NCBI RefSeq assembly: GCF_002160955.1
Contig: NZ_NFLN01000004.1
Coordinates: forward strand, 124,001 to 188,000
Origin: Gemmiger sp. An120
Lineage (GTDB): Bacteria > Bacillota > Clostridia > Oscillospirales > Ruminococcaceae
Direction: 5' to 3'
Length of the DNA: 64,000 nt
Of this stretch, positions 32,489 through 40,982 are shown piece by piece. Under the pieces are notes generated by a model. It saw only the letters and a program-made list of their open reading frames with translations. It was not told the origin of the DNA and searched no databases. Position numbers and translations under genes: made by a program. Numbering within the stretch: the stretch's first letter is position 1; the number at the start of each line of letters is the position of its first letter.

Positions 32489-33139
32489 ATGCGTTTTTTC
32501 CATTGATACCGCCAATGTGGACGAGATCCGCGCTGCCAACAATATGGGCGTGATCGCGGGCGTTATTACTAACCTCAGTCTCATCACCAAGGAGGACCGG
32601 GACTACGCCGAGGCCCTGAAAGAGATCGCCACCATCGTGGACGGCCCCATCTCCGGCGAGGTGAAGGCCACCACCACCGACGCAGCGGGCATGATCAAGG
32701 AAGAGCGCGCTATCTATGCGCTGGACCCGAAACACATGGTGTGAAGATCCCCATGACCGCCGAGGGGCTGAAGGCCATCAAGGTGCCTTCCGCCGAGGGC
32801 ATCCCCACCAACTGCACGCTGATTTTCTCCGCCAACTAGGCGCTGCTGGCAGCGAGGGCGGGCGCGGCCTATGTGTCGCTCTTCCTGGGGCGGCTGGATG
32901 ACATCAGCCAGCCAGGCATCGACCTCATCCAGACCATCAGCGCCATCTTTAATAACTACCCCGACCTGCACTGCGGAATTATCGCGGCCAGCGTGCGCAA
33001 CCCCATCCATGTGACCGACTGCGCTCTGGTGGGTGCGGACATCGCCACCGTGCCCTACAAGGTCATCCGAAGCACCCACTAACCGATTCCGGCATTGAAA
33101 AGTTCAAAGCAGACTATGTAAAGGTGTTTAGCATGTAAA
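32489..33139 (+). pseudogene. Decayed transaldolase/fructose-6-phosphate aldolase-like gene
   Basis: From ATG 32489 (MRFF, then a frameshift) the frame gives [20 protein letters not shown] and [20 protein letters not shown]. After further frameshifts and a TAG near 32839 come [20 protein letters not shown] and [19 protein letters not shown], then a TAA inside the conserved HPLTDxGIxKFxxDY end. This is a transaldolase-family (TalC/FSA-like) gene with several lesions. It follows the araD remnant closely, so a former pentose operon has decayed. Confidence 0.85.
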
Positions 33140-33324
33140 TGAGTAGGTCTGCTGTTTACTAAGGCAGGCAGTATATAAAACATCCCGAGCATTGAGGATC
33201 GTTTTGGTTGACCCAGTTTGTAACAGATTCAGCAGAGTCGTGTGTACATATACACATGGCTTTTTGCATCCTACCATATAACTGAGTGCCGACAGTATCA
33301 TCTTTACCGCAGTGTATAAAAGCC

Positions 33325-33385
33325 GTTTCAAATTGAAGCATGCACCTTTACGATTATTCCGCAGTATTCTACCCTGCCGTCTCAA
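33325..33385 (+). repeat. 60-bp dispersed repeat, copy B
   Basis: GTTTCAAATTGAAGCATGCAC, CCTTTACGATTATTCCGCAG and following bases match the minus strand at 27987-28047 with scattered substitutions. The surrounding 33140-33588 has no supported gene. Confidence 0.6.
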
Positions 33386-33588
33386 TCTTTCTCGGCTTAT
33401 CCCACAATTTTGCATGTTCTTCGCTGGCACACCACCATTCACCACTTAGAACGTGTTCATTGGATACCAACAAGAAGAAAACGACAGGCTTGCGATTTTC
33501 CTTCTACGCTGGCCACACCAACAGATACGGGATACACAGCGCCAATTCTATGGTATAATGACAATTAAAGAGAAAAGGGGGTGCGCTA

Positions 33589-34671
33589 ATGGACTGGATT
33601 TTACTGAACAAAGATACGCCATTTCTGAAATTCTCCACCTATCAGAACGAATTTGGCGATGTTTCAGCCCAGGAAACGGCCTGGATTTCTCCCTTGCGGC
33701 CCATCGGATACAGATCTCTTTTGGGTTTCCTAGAAGGGCGACGCGCTCCCAAGCATCGAAAACACATTGAACAACTTCTTGCGCAATACGGCTGCCTCAC
33801 ACTGGACGGTTTTTTGCAGGTCAGCCACGCGCTTTCCCTCAATGATACCTTTTGGGTAAAACAGGAAGATTCGCCGTTGTGCTGGCAGGCTGTGTCCCTG
33901 TATCAGAATGACTTTGATGAGATCATCGCCGAGGCCGCGCTGAACGGCTCCTTCAGCGAGCAAAGCCTTTCTTCCACTTCGCCGGAATTTGCTACAGACG
34001 GGTATTATGCCAAGTGCTGGAAACGGGAGCAAGACGGCATCTATCTCTATAAAGCCGGCAGCGCCACCTATGAACTGGAGCCATTATCTGAATATCTGGC
34101 TGCTCAGCTTTCGGGTATCCTGTGCCCTGGTGCAGTTCCGTATGATATGCGATTTCATCATGGGCGACTGGTATCTACCTGTCCCCTGTTCACCAGCGAA
34201 TCTGTCGGCCTTGCCAAAATAGCTGCCATTGCCCGTGAAGACCGGTCTATATCCGGCTTACTGGAGTATTTCCGTTCGATCGGCAGTGAGGACGCCTTCC
34301 GCCGCATGATGGTTCTGGACGCCATTATCCTGAACACAGACCGGCATCTAGGAAACTTCGGTGTACTGTTTGACACGGATACCATGCAGGTGAAAACCAT
34401 GGCGCCGGTATTTGACAATAACCGTAGTTTGCTGTTTGATTTGGATTCTGATCAATTGAATCACGCAGAGTGGTATATAGCCCATCTTACCCCACGGCTG
34501 GGATCGGACTTTATTGCCCCAGCGAGGGCCTTGATGACAGAAGATATCCGCAGTGACCTGAAAAACCTGTATGGCTTTGCGTTCCGGGAACATCCGCAGA
34601 TTCCGGTGACGGATGACCGGCTTGAGAAGTTGAGTACAGTTGTGAACAATCAGATTCAGCAGTTGCTATGA
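33589..34671 (+). CDS. HipA-like Ser/Thr kinase, 360 aa
   Basis: The C-terminal part has the HipA/PI3K-like kinase signature: LDAIILNTDRHLGNFGVLFD (NTDRHLGN at 249-256, catalytic Asp251 and Asn256) and APVFDNN (272-278, metal-binding Asp276). A lysine in YLYKAGS (about 155) fits the ATP site. The first 110 residues are not the usual HipA N-subdomain. Solo proteins of this kind, without a HipB antitoxin next door, occur widely on clostridial elements and may act as toxins or phage-response kinases. GGGGGTG precedes ATG 33589; a strong terminator follows. Confidence 0.8.
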   Translation: MDWILLNKDTPFLKFSTYQNEFGDVSAQETAWISPLRPIGYRSLLGFLEGRRAPKHRKHIEQLLAQYGCLTLDGFLQVSHALSLNDTFWVKQEDSPLCWQAVSLYQNDFDEIIAEAALNGSFSEQSLSSTSPEFATDGYYAKCWKREQDGIYLYKAGSATYELEPLSEYLAAQLSGILCPGAVPYDMRFHHGRLVSTCPLFTSESVGLAKIAAIAREDRSISGLLEYFRSIGSEDAFRRMMVLDAIILNTDRHLGNFGVLFDTDTMQVKTMAPVFDNNRSLLFDLDSDQLNHAEWYIAHLTPRLGSDFIAPARALMTEDIRSDLKNLYGFAFREHPQIPVTDDRLEKLSTVVNNQIQQLL

Positions 34672-34720
34672 TCTTTTGAAACGTGTAAGGCTTTTTCTTT
34701 CGCAAATATCCTGCAATATA

Positions 34721-34777
34721 AAAGAGTCATTTGGTGTTACCGCATCTTTGCGGCTTTACACCGGATGACTCTTTTTT
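34721..34777 (+). terminator. Terminator of the HipA-like gene
   Basis: AAAGAGTCATTTGGTGT pairs with ACACCGGATGACTCTTT around an inner GCATCTTTGCGG loop and is followed by a T-run. The remaining gap to 34953 holds only a small AAATGGCTT/AAGCCATTT hairpin (34821-34842). Confidence 0.85.
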
Positions 34778-34953
34778 CATTAAAGGGCCATCGTTGCAGC
34801 TCACAGGTGCAAAGTCATTCAAATGGCTTTATGAAGCCATTTCCAGGCGTTTTTGAAATAATACGAATTGTAATATTTTTATGAACACGTGGACATTTCA
34901 ATTCCTGTGCGTACTAATATAAATAAGGGGCAAAAAATAGGAGGTACAAAAAC

Positions 34954-36579
34954 ATGGCTCATTCTCACAACGATTTTCCCATTTCCGGGTACTGGGGCCG
35001 ACAGAAAGTTCACCACAATACAAATCGGAACAAGATGCAATACGACGCCCGCTATATGCTCAAAAACCCTGCCACAAAAAAGGTCTACACCAATGCACAA
35101 ATACTGACAGACCTTACACGGCGCAAGAAAGAGTATCCCGGTCTAGCTCTTTTGCTGGAGCCATGGATTGCGGAAATTACTTCCCGCGCCCAGAAAAATC
35201 CTGATGCGGAATTCTCCCTGCACTGCAGTGATTCCACCGAAGAACGCGCACTGGCCCGTTTGAAAAAGATGCGCTGGAACGAGTTGGAAACCTTGGCACA
35301 GCTGCTTTATCGCCCGCTGTACGAGCGCAATCTGAAATACGGTGATGTGACGGTACGTGACTTTGTGACGTACCAGGCCAATACACTGTATGCCGGAGAA
35401 ACGCCCACCACGCGTACTCGTCTGATTGGTTCCTTAAAAAACTATATTCTACCTGAGATTGGGGAGAGCAAACTGAACACATTGGATGCCGGTCGCCAGA
35501 AAAAAGCCCTGGAGACTGTCAACAAGAAACTGTCCGTCGGCAAAACTACCCGCAATACCATTATGAGGGCGTATCGGGGTCTCATTCTGGCGTTCGAAAG
35601 CAGCGGCTGGACAGGCTGCTCCGCCGGTCTGCGGCTGGTTGACCTGCTCAAAGGTCCCACCGATCCGAACAACGCTATCATCAGAAGCTGCCGTGTCGCT
35701 CACTTGGACGATACTCAGCGTACGGCGCTGTTCCAGCTGCTTTCTGATTCGGCACATCTGTATGACCTGTTCTGGATCGCGCTGCTCTACTCTGGAATGG
35801 ACCCGGCCGACATCGCCGGACAGACCTACGGCGATATTGAGGAGCTGACCATGCAGGATGGAAGCTGCTGCTATACCGTCCTGATCAGCCACCGGGTGCG
35901 AAAGTTGAGCGACCGATATTCCACGCTGCAAGCAACCAATGAGAACTTCCCTATTTATAAGTTTCGCCGTCTCGTGCTCACTCCCTGGGCCGGACAAGTG
36001 CTACTGCGCCGACTGGAACAGCTGCGCGGCCTCGGGTTTTCCACTGACCAGATCCGGGAAATGCGCCTTTCTGCCGAAAAGCCTGGCGACGCCATCGTCG
36101 GGCCGGATGAGCTCGCCAAGCGCCTGCGACCGCTTTTGCAGCAGGCAGGCATCCCGGATATTTCTCCCACCCGTACCGATAAAAAGGGGCGTGCTTATCG
36201 CCAAGTCATTAAAGAAGATATAAACCTGTTACTGCGGGATGTCCGCCACCTGGCAAAGCAGTGCGGCGCCGATGATGTAATGCTGCATACCATGTTTGGC
36301 GAGCAATGGTCGGATACAGACGAAGAGGCATATCTGGATTTGCTGGGTGATTCATACGCTGTAGCTCGCTGGCAGCGACTGCGACGCTGGTCTCCCCTTG
36401 CGCCGACTCCCCTGTCTACTACCGGCAAAGGATGTCTGGCGGGCTATACCCATGTGCCTGCCCGCCACATTCTACAGGTAATCAACTCCACCGGCCATCC
36501 GGTGACATTGACCCTGCGTGCCCCCTATGCGCTTAGTGCGTACTGGGCCCGCAACGAAAAAGAAAGGAACGCATCATGA
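34954..36579 (+). CDS. Degenerate tyrosine-recombinase-like protein A, 541 aa
   Basis: The fold outline of a phage-type integrase is visible: a core-binding helical region (about 125-230, VTVRDFVTYQANTLYAGETP) and a catalytic-like domain with FWIALLYSGMDPADIAGQTY where active enzymes have TGLRxxEL. Here the catalytic Arg is replaced (GMD). Box II is LLLRDVRHLAKQCG followed by LHTMFGEQWSDTDEEAYLDL, lacking the LGH element. It is therefore probably catalytically dead and acts as a partner of the next protein. A beta-rich C-terminal tail follows. AGGAGGT lies at 34939-34945; the stop overlaps the next start by four bases. Confidence 0.75.
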   Translation: MAHSHNDFPISGYWGRQKVHHNTNRNKMQYDARYMLKNPATKKVYTNAQILTDLTRRKKEYPGLALLLEPWIAEITSRAQKNPDAEFSLHCSDSTEERALARLKKMRWNELETLAQLLYRPLYERNLKYGDVTVRDFVTYQANTLYAGETPTTRTRLIGSLKNYILPEIGESKLNTLDAGRQKKALETVNKKLSVGKTTRNTIMRAYRGLILAFESSGWTGCSAGLRLVDLLKGPTDPNNAIIRSCRVAHLDDTQRTALFQLLSDSAHLYDLFWIALLYSGMDPADIAGQTYGDIEELTMQDGSCCYTVLISHRVRKLSDRYSTLQATNENFPIYKFRRLVLTPWAGQVLLRRLEQLRGLGFSTDQIREMRLSAEKPGDAIVGPDELAKRLRPLLQQAGIPDISPTRTDKKGRAYRQVIKEDINLLLRDVRHLAKQCGADDVMLHTMFGEQWSDTDEEAYLDLLGDSYAVARWQRLRRWSPLAPTPLSTTGKGCLAGYTHVPARHILQVINSTGHPVTLTLRAPYALSAYWARNEKERNAS

Positions 36580-38252
36580 CCAAAAAATCCCCTCCCCCAA
36601 AAGAATTCTCGTATCAAGGCGTAGATTTTCGTATTTGTTATGCATATCCATCGGCAGACAAACACAAGGACGCCCCCTGCCGCGGCCGCATTAATCCGTT
36701 GGACCCTATGACCGGCAAGTGCCTTACAAAGCGGCAGTTGTTCGGCAAAGATAGCGACTCGCCAGTTAATCACATCGTACATGGCAAAGACCCCTGGGAC
36801 ATCTACAACAATCGAGAGAAGGAAGCCAGCTATCTGCTTTCCATGATGACGCAGTGCGGTTTACTGGTCGGTGTTGCCGTGGCGGATCCCTCCGCGGTCG
36901 CTGATCTCGCCGAATTGGCCCGGAAGTACAAACAGACCCTCTTTGAAATGCATTCAAAATGGGCAAAGTCCACTGTGAAAAGTTATAGTGGTCAATACGA
37001 CTCGCTTGTGGAGGAGATGACCGGCCTGCGCGCCGGCGACCTGGATGATGCCGCTTACAAGCAGCTCCAGAATAAAATCTGCCGCAACGCAGCGCAAAAG
37101 GCTCTCAAACACCACACGTGGGCATATGGTGAAACCCCACCTCCCTCTGCCCAGAGACGGTTGAGCCTGTTGTATGATCTGATCCGCTGTCTGAAGGCAG
37201 AAGGCGTGTCCATTCCAGTGGTGCCGTTTCCGTACAACGGAAAGCCTTCCCGCCAGATGCTGCTTCTGGACCGGACTGACCACGCCCGCGCAATTCCGGA
37301 TGGAATCCTCCGTGCCATCTGTGCCGACCCGGTCATCCAGGGCCAGGCAGAAATTCTGGCTGACGCTGGTCTGCGGATTGGCGAATGTACTGGTCTTTTG
37401 TTTGATTCCTTGCGCTGGCTGGACACCTCGCAGGGCCGGATGTATTATCTGGACATCAGCGGCCAGGTAGATGATGACGGCAAGCGCACCGAGCTGCCTA
37501 AAACCAAAGATTCCTACCGGGTGGTTCCTCTCTCTCGGGAGCTGGGAGAGGCTCTTGCGCGCTATCGGAACGAGATGGAAACGAAGTATGGCGACCTTTC
37601 CCTGCGTCTTATGTGCGGACAAGCCGACGAAAACGGGTTTGACGACAGTCCCGCCAAAGCAGCCGCCTGGGAAGCGCAGGTGCGCGCACGAATCTCGATG
37701 CTGCTGCGTAAGTCCTCCGCCTTCCAGGCGATCGCTGCCAATCGCGTTTATCTTTTCGACAAACAAGCCCAAGATGCTGAGCTGTACTCCCAGCTTTTCG
37801 CTCATTCATGGCGGCGCAATTTCTGTACCGAGTTATATTGCTCCAGCGGACTGAATTCGTCGAAGATTCATCGGCGGATGGGGCATGTCTACAAGCCCCT
37901 TCCTCCCCAAAAGGCCAGCGGCCTCAATCCAACAGAGCTGTGCCTAATGTGTCTCGAAAAGCATGTGAGCCCCACGCTCTATCATCCGGCCAATCCTCTT
38001 CGCTATGATGCGGACGGGCCTTTCCAGGCCACTGAGGTGCCCTCCTGTTGCATCGAGTTGACCTTGAAGCCGGGCGATTCCGTTGAGCTGACGGTGGAGG
38101 ACACCGAGCCGGGCACCGTAACCCGCATTTCCGGTGAGGGATTGACCATTCAGCGCTTGCGTCGTGATGAGCGCCGTAATGTTACTTACGATTATGGCCT
38201 TCTGTCGTCTGCTGAAACCATCACCGTTGTGAAAAAGCGTAACTTGGTATAA
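36576..38252 (+). CDS. Large tyrosine-recombinase-like protein B, 558 aa
   Basis: It overlaps the preceding gene by four bases (ATGA), implying joint synthesis. The core-binding region (about 125-200) is followed by ILADAGLRIGECTGLLFDSL (catalytic Arg present), then HSWRRNFCTELY (HxxR) and IHRRMGHVYK (GH). The nucleophilic Tyr is not in the usual position; TLYHP or the Tyr after GH are candidates. Inserted before the tail is a Cys-containing segment (NPTELCLMCLEKH). The tail (ELTLKPGDSVELTVEDTEPG and beyond) is a beta-rich module whose decayed duplicate lies directly downstream. Pairs of unequal recombinases are known to work together; the target site of this pair is unknown. Confidence 0.78.
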   Translation: MTKKSPPPKEFSYQGVDFRICYAYPSADKHKDAPCRGRINPLDPMTGKCLTKRQLFGKDSDSPVNHIVHGKDPWDIYNNREKEASYLLSMMTQCGLLVGVAVADPSAVADLAELARKYKQTLFEMHSKWAKSTVKSYSGQYDSLVEEMTGLRAGDLDDAAYKQLQNKICRNAAQKALKHHTWAYGETPPPSAQRRLSLLYDLIRCLKAEGVSIPVVPFPYNGKPSRQMLLLDRTDHARAIPDGILRAICADPVIQGQAEILADAGLRIGECTGLLFDSLRWLDTSQGRMYYLDISGQVDDDGKRTELPKTKDSYRVVPLSRELGEALARYRNEMETKYGDLSLRLMCGQADENGFDDSPAKAAAWEAQVRARISMLLRKSSAFQAIAANRVYLFDKQAQDAELYSQLFAHSWRRNFCTELYCSSGLNSSKIHRRMGHVYKPLPPQKASGLNPTELCLMCLEKHVSPTLYHPANPLRYDADGPFQATEVPSCCIELTLKPGDSVELTVEDTEPGTVTRISGEGLTIQRLRRDERRNVTYDYGLLSSAETITVVKKRNLV

Positions 38253-38266
38253 TACGGAGGTTTCTG

Positions 38267-38477
38267 CCTGCGAACTCAAATTGACCTTTCCGCCGAATTT
38301 TTGCTTTGAATTGATTGTTGAGGATATCGAACCGGATACTGTGTAACCCATGTTCTCCGCAAGGGGTTGTCTATCCATCATATATGTCCTGAAGAACGCT
38401 ATGCCCCGACCTACAGCTACAGTCTGCTGACGGTGGAAAACTTTGCTGTTGTGAAAAAGCATAAATTGTTAGACTAA
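38267..38477 (+). pseudogene. Decayed duplicate of the recombinase B C-terminal tail
   Basis: The frame after the stop of recombinase B gives CELKLTFPPNFCFELIVEDI then EPDTV and a stop. After a shift it continues with KGLSIHH, EERYAPTYSYSLLTVENFAV and VKKHKLLD. This parallels the tail of recombinase B (ELTLKPGDSVELTVEDTEPG ... YDYGLLSSAETITVVKKRNL). It is an out-of-frame tandem copy of the last 65 codons, diverged enough to be old. Confidence 0.7.
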
Positions 38478-38527
38478 GGAATTCCATGGTATAAAAGGAG
38501 CTGATGCAAAATAGCCAATCCTAAAAA

Positions 38528-38775
38528 TAGTCAGGACCCCCGGCTAAGCCAGGGGCTTGAGTAAGCCCTGGAAGGGCATCGTACCGGCAAGCCTCTCAAG
38601 AGGCACTGAATTATCCACCTCTTGCATCACTTGCACGGCAGCCCGTAAACGGGCGTTGCTTTTCCAAAAATCAACTTTCGGGCAACCATAACGTTGCTGT
38701 TCTTTTCTCGCTTCGCTCGGTACTTGAAGCTAAAGCTTTTTGACACGCCCCGGCAGAGCCGGGGGTTGCCTTTGC
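38528..38775. mobile_element. Structured short element with GC-rich terminal hairpins (possible non-autonomous IS200/IS605-like or RNA element)
   Basis: This 250-bp stretch has no protein gene. It starts with the hairpin CCCCCGGC-TAA-GCCAGGGG and ends with CCCCGGC-AGA-GCCGGGG; the two hairpins are near copies. Between them are several short stems (GGCTTGAGTAAGCC, AGCCTCTCAAGAGGC, GCCCGTAAACGGGC). Terminal subterminal hairpins with a structured interior are typical of IS200/IS605-derived MITEs and of the RNAs they encode (omega/HEARO-type). No transposase or TnpB/IscB is present, so the call is tentative. Confidence 0.45.
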
Positions 38776-38780
38776 GCTTA

Positions 38781-38852
38781 AGCAAACAATGCAAAAACTG
38801 ACCTCAAAAGAAGTGTTTAGGCTGCTTTTGAGGTCAGTTTTAGTTGTTTGCT
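38781..38852. repeat. Long palindrome or bidirectional terminator
   Basis: AAAACTGACCTCAAAAG (38794-38810) pairs perfectly over 17 bp with CTTTTGAGGTCAGTTTT (38825-38841), and the flanks AGCAAACA/TGTTTGCT extend the stem. The stretch from 38853 to 39445 has no gene I can support. Confidence 0.7.
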
Positions 38853-39446
38853 TTCTCCATTTTTGTGTAGGCTACTATTGTGGTTTCATTTTGCAACATT
38901 CCTCTTTTGTATACCAAAACACCAGTTTTGTGTAGCTTTAGAAGCATGGTAAAGTCCCGCAACCAGCTTGAACAAATCCCATAGAAATAGCTAGCAACAA
39001 AAATCCAACTGCTGTAGAAAAGCGGACTACAGCAGAGAAACTTGCCATGAAGAAGCAAAATCATGCACATATTCAAGTACTATTGCCAGGGAGTAAAACC
39101 ATGCTGGTAGAGGAGACCACAGCGGGAAGTTTCAGAATGTTAGAGTTTTTCAAGATAAACAGGTGATAAAAGGCTACTTGCGTGTGAGGAGAGGAAAGGA
39201 CGAAAGCTGGAAGCCTAGACCTGTCCACAACCGCAAGGACGACCAAGAAAAGCCGCTGCGCTAAGTAACATTGCAACAGGGCAGGCCTATTAGCTCCAAC
39301 TGCTTCATATGAAAATAGGCAAATGTATCACCTATTACTGATGGGCTAAACAGATATGGAGAACGCTATCCCTCGTCCGGTGCCGGAGCTACCGGAACGT
39401 TTTCTCCGAGAGCGGCCACCCCACAATACACTGTCTATCCAAACAT

Positions 39447-39480
39447 AATCAGGCCCCCGGCTGAGCCAAGGGCCTGACTG
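39447..39480 (-). terminator. Terminator-like hairpin downstream of the sulfatase operon
   Basis: CAGGCCC-CCGGCTGAGCCAA-GGGCCTG, lying just past the stop of the leftward sulfatase gene. Its core CCCCCGGCTRAGCCA also occurs at the start of the element at 38528, so it may be a related repeat. Confidence 0.6.
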
Positions 39481-39541
39481 TATGGCTATTCAGGAATCCA
39501 AATGGAGCAACTCGCGATTTCTGATGGAGTGGTGTCTACTG

Positions 39542-40969
39542 TCAGCAGGGCAGTACGCCCTGCAACTCCTGCTCAGCCCAGCGGGCGAAGCCGGGGTTTT
39601 CCTGCCGCAGATGCTCCATAAGCAGTTCATGCAAAGCAACAGCTCGGGACGTCCAGACGGCAGCCTTGAGATTCAAAGGCTTTTTTTGCTCCGGGTCCTG
39701 CAAGCGGTCGTAGAGCAAGATCTGGCTTTCCTCACCCGGCATATATCCTCGCACGATCACATAGGTCCAGCGGTCATCCCGGACGGCCCGCCATCCCACA
39801 TCCACCGGTAGGACACCGATAGCACGGAAGGCCTCGATGAAGATGTCCCTGCTGACATAACCGGCGATGAAGCTGTAGTTTTCAGTCACCGTCTGACAGG
39901 CGGCTAAATCAGCGGCAATGTCCCGGCTTTCCTGCCATTCCGGCGGACGGATATCTAGCAGGGAGAGCAGGGTGGGCATCAACTGTACGGTACTAATGCA
40001 GCTTTCGTTGCGGTGGGGTATCAGCTTGGGTGGGAAGCGCAGCAGCATCGGCACGTTCACCGATTCTTCGTACCAAGTATGTTTGCCCACCAGCCCGTGG
40101 GAACCCAAATGTTCCCCGTGATCCGCGGTCAGCAGGATCAGTGTGTCATCGTACAGGCTCTTTTTCCGCAGATAGGCAGTCAGGCGACCAAACTGCTCAT
40201 CCAGGCCGGACACACAGGCGTAGTATTGGCGGGTCTTTTCCTGCATAAGTTCCCGCCCCGCAAAGCCCTGTTCGCCGGTATGGTTTGTATATTTGTCCGT
40301 TTCCACATTCTCCATTCGCAGAGTCCGGCCCTGGTACAGGTCCAGATACTTTTGCGGCACCTGGTCAAAGGGAGTATGGGGCGGATTCCAGGCTAGGAAC
40401 AGCGCAAAGGGACTACCGGCACTGCGCTCGATAAACTGGAGCGCCCGGTCGGTCTCGTGGATGGGTGACCATTCTTCCGCCTGGATCTTGCGAGGGGTGT
40501 CCTCCCAGTAATGCTGGTGCATATGCTCATTCCAGGCATTATAGGCATGCCAGTAGTCGATGTGGTGTCTGCGGGGGCCCGGCGGGGTATAAGCGTCCCA
40601 TCCGGACGCGCCAGACTCCGGCGCGTCGCAGTAGTTCAGCTCTGGCTCGTCCAGATGCCACTTACCGATGTAGGCCGTAGCGTAGCCGTTGCGTGCCAGC
40701 ACGTCGGTGAGGCATTCCTCCTCTTCCTGCAGGGCGATGTTGTAGCCTGTCATGCAATTGCCGTATACGCCGTTCTGCACCGGGTACTTGCCGGTGAACA
40801 GAGCCGCTCGGCAAGGTGAACAGAGCGGGCAGACAGTCACCGCATTTTGGAAGGAAACGCTATCCTGGTAAAACGCGTCAAAATTGGGGGTGATGACTTG
40901 GGGATTGTTGTAACCGATGGTCTTGTTCCGCCACTGGTCCACCAGGATCACTATCAGATTCTTTTTCAT
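39542..40969 (-). CDS. Sulfatase, Cys-type, 475 aa
   Basis: A sulfate-ester hydrolase of the alkaline phosphatase superfamily. The signature PLCSPCRAALFTGKYP contains C50-S-P-C-R54; Cys50 would be converted to formylglycine. The fourth position is Cys rather than the usual Ser or Ala. Metal ligands include Asp11 (VILVDQWR) and the TADHGEHLGSHG segment. No signal peptide is seen, so the enzyme is probably cytoplasmic and acts on imported sulfated oligosaccharides. GAGGAGG precedes ATG 40969. It is the last gene of the leftward glycan operon. The maturase (FGE or anSME) is not in the window. Confidence 0.92.
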   Translation of the reverse strand: MKKNLIVILVDQWRNKTIGYNNPQVITPNFDAFYQDSVSFQNAVTVCPLCSPCRAALFTGKYPVQNGVYGNCMTGYNIALQEEEECLTDVLARNGYATAYIGKWHLDEPELNYCDAPESGASGWDAYTPPGPRRHHIDYWHAYNAWNEHMHQHYWEDTPRKIQAEEWSPIHETDRALQFIERSAGSPFALFLAWNPPHTPFDQVPQKYLDLYQGRTLRMENVETDKYTNHTGEQGFAGRELMQEKTRQYYACVSGLDEQFGRLTAYLRKKSLYDDTLILLTADHGEHLGSHGLVGKHTWYEESVNVPMLLRFPPKLIPHRNESCISTVQLMPTLLSLLDIRPPEWQESRDIAADLAACQTVTENYSFIAGYVSRDIFIEAFRAIGVLPVDVGWRAVRDDRWTYVIVRGYMPGEESQILLYDRLQDPEQKKPLNLKAAVWTSRAVALHELLMEHLRQENPGFARWAEQELQGVLPC

Positions 40970-40982
40970 AGCGCATACCTCC

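Noticed and set aside
38840-39276. Two minus-strand frames of 78 and 67 aa
   Set aside because: No ribosome-binding site, biased composition and no recognisable motif.
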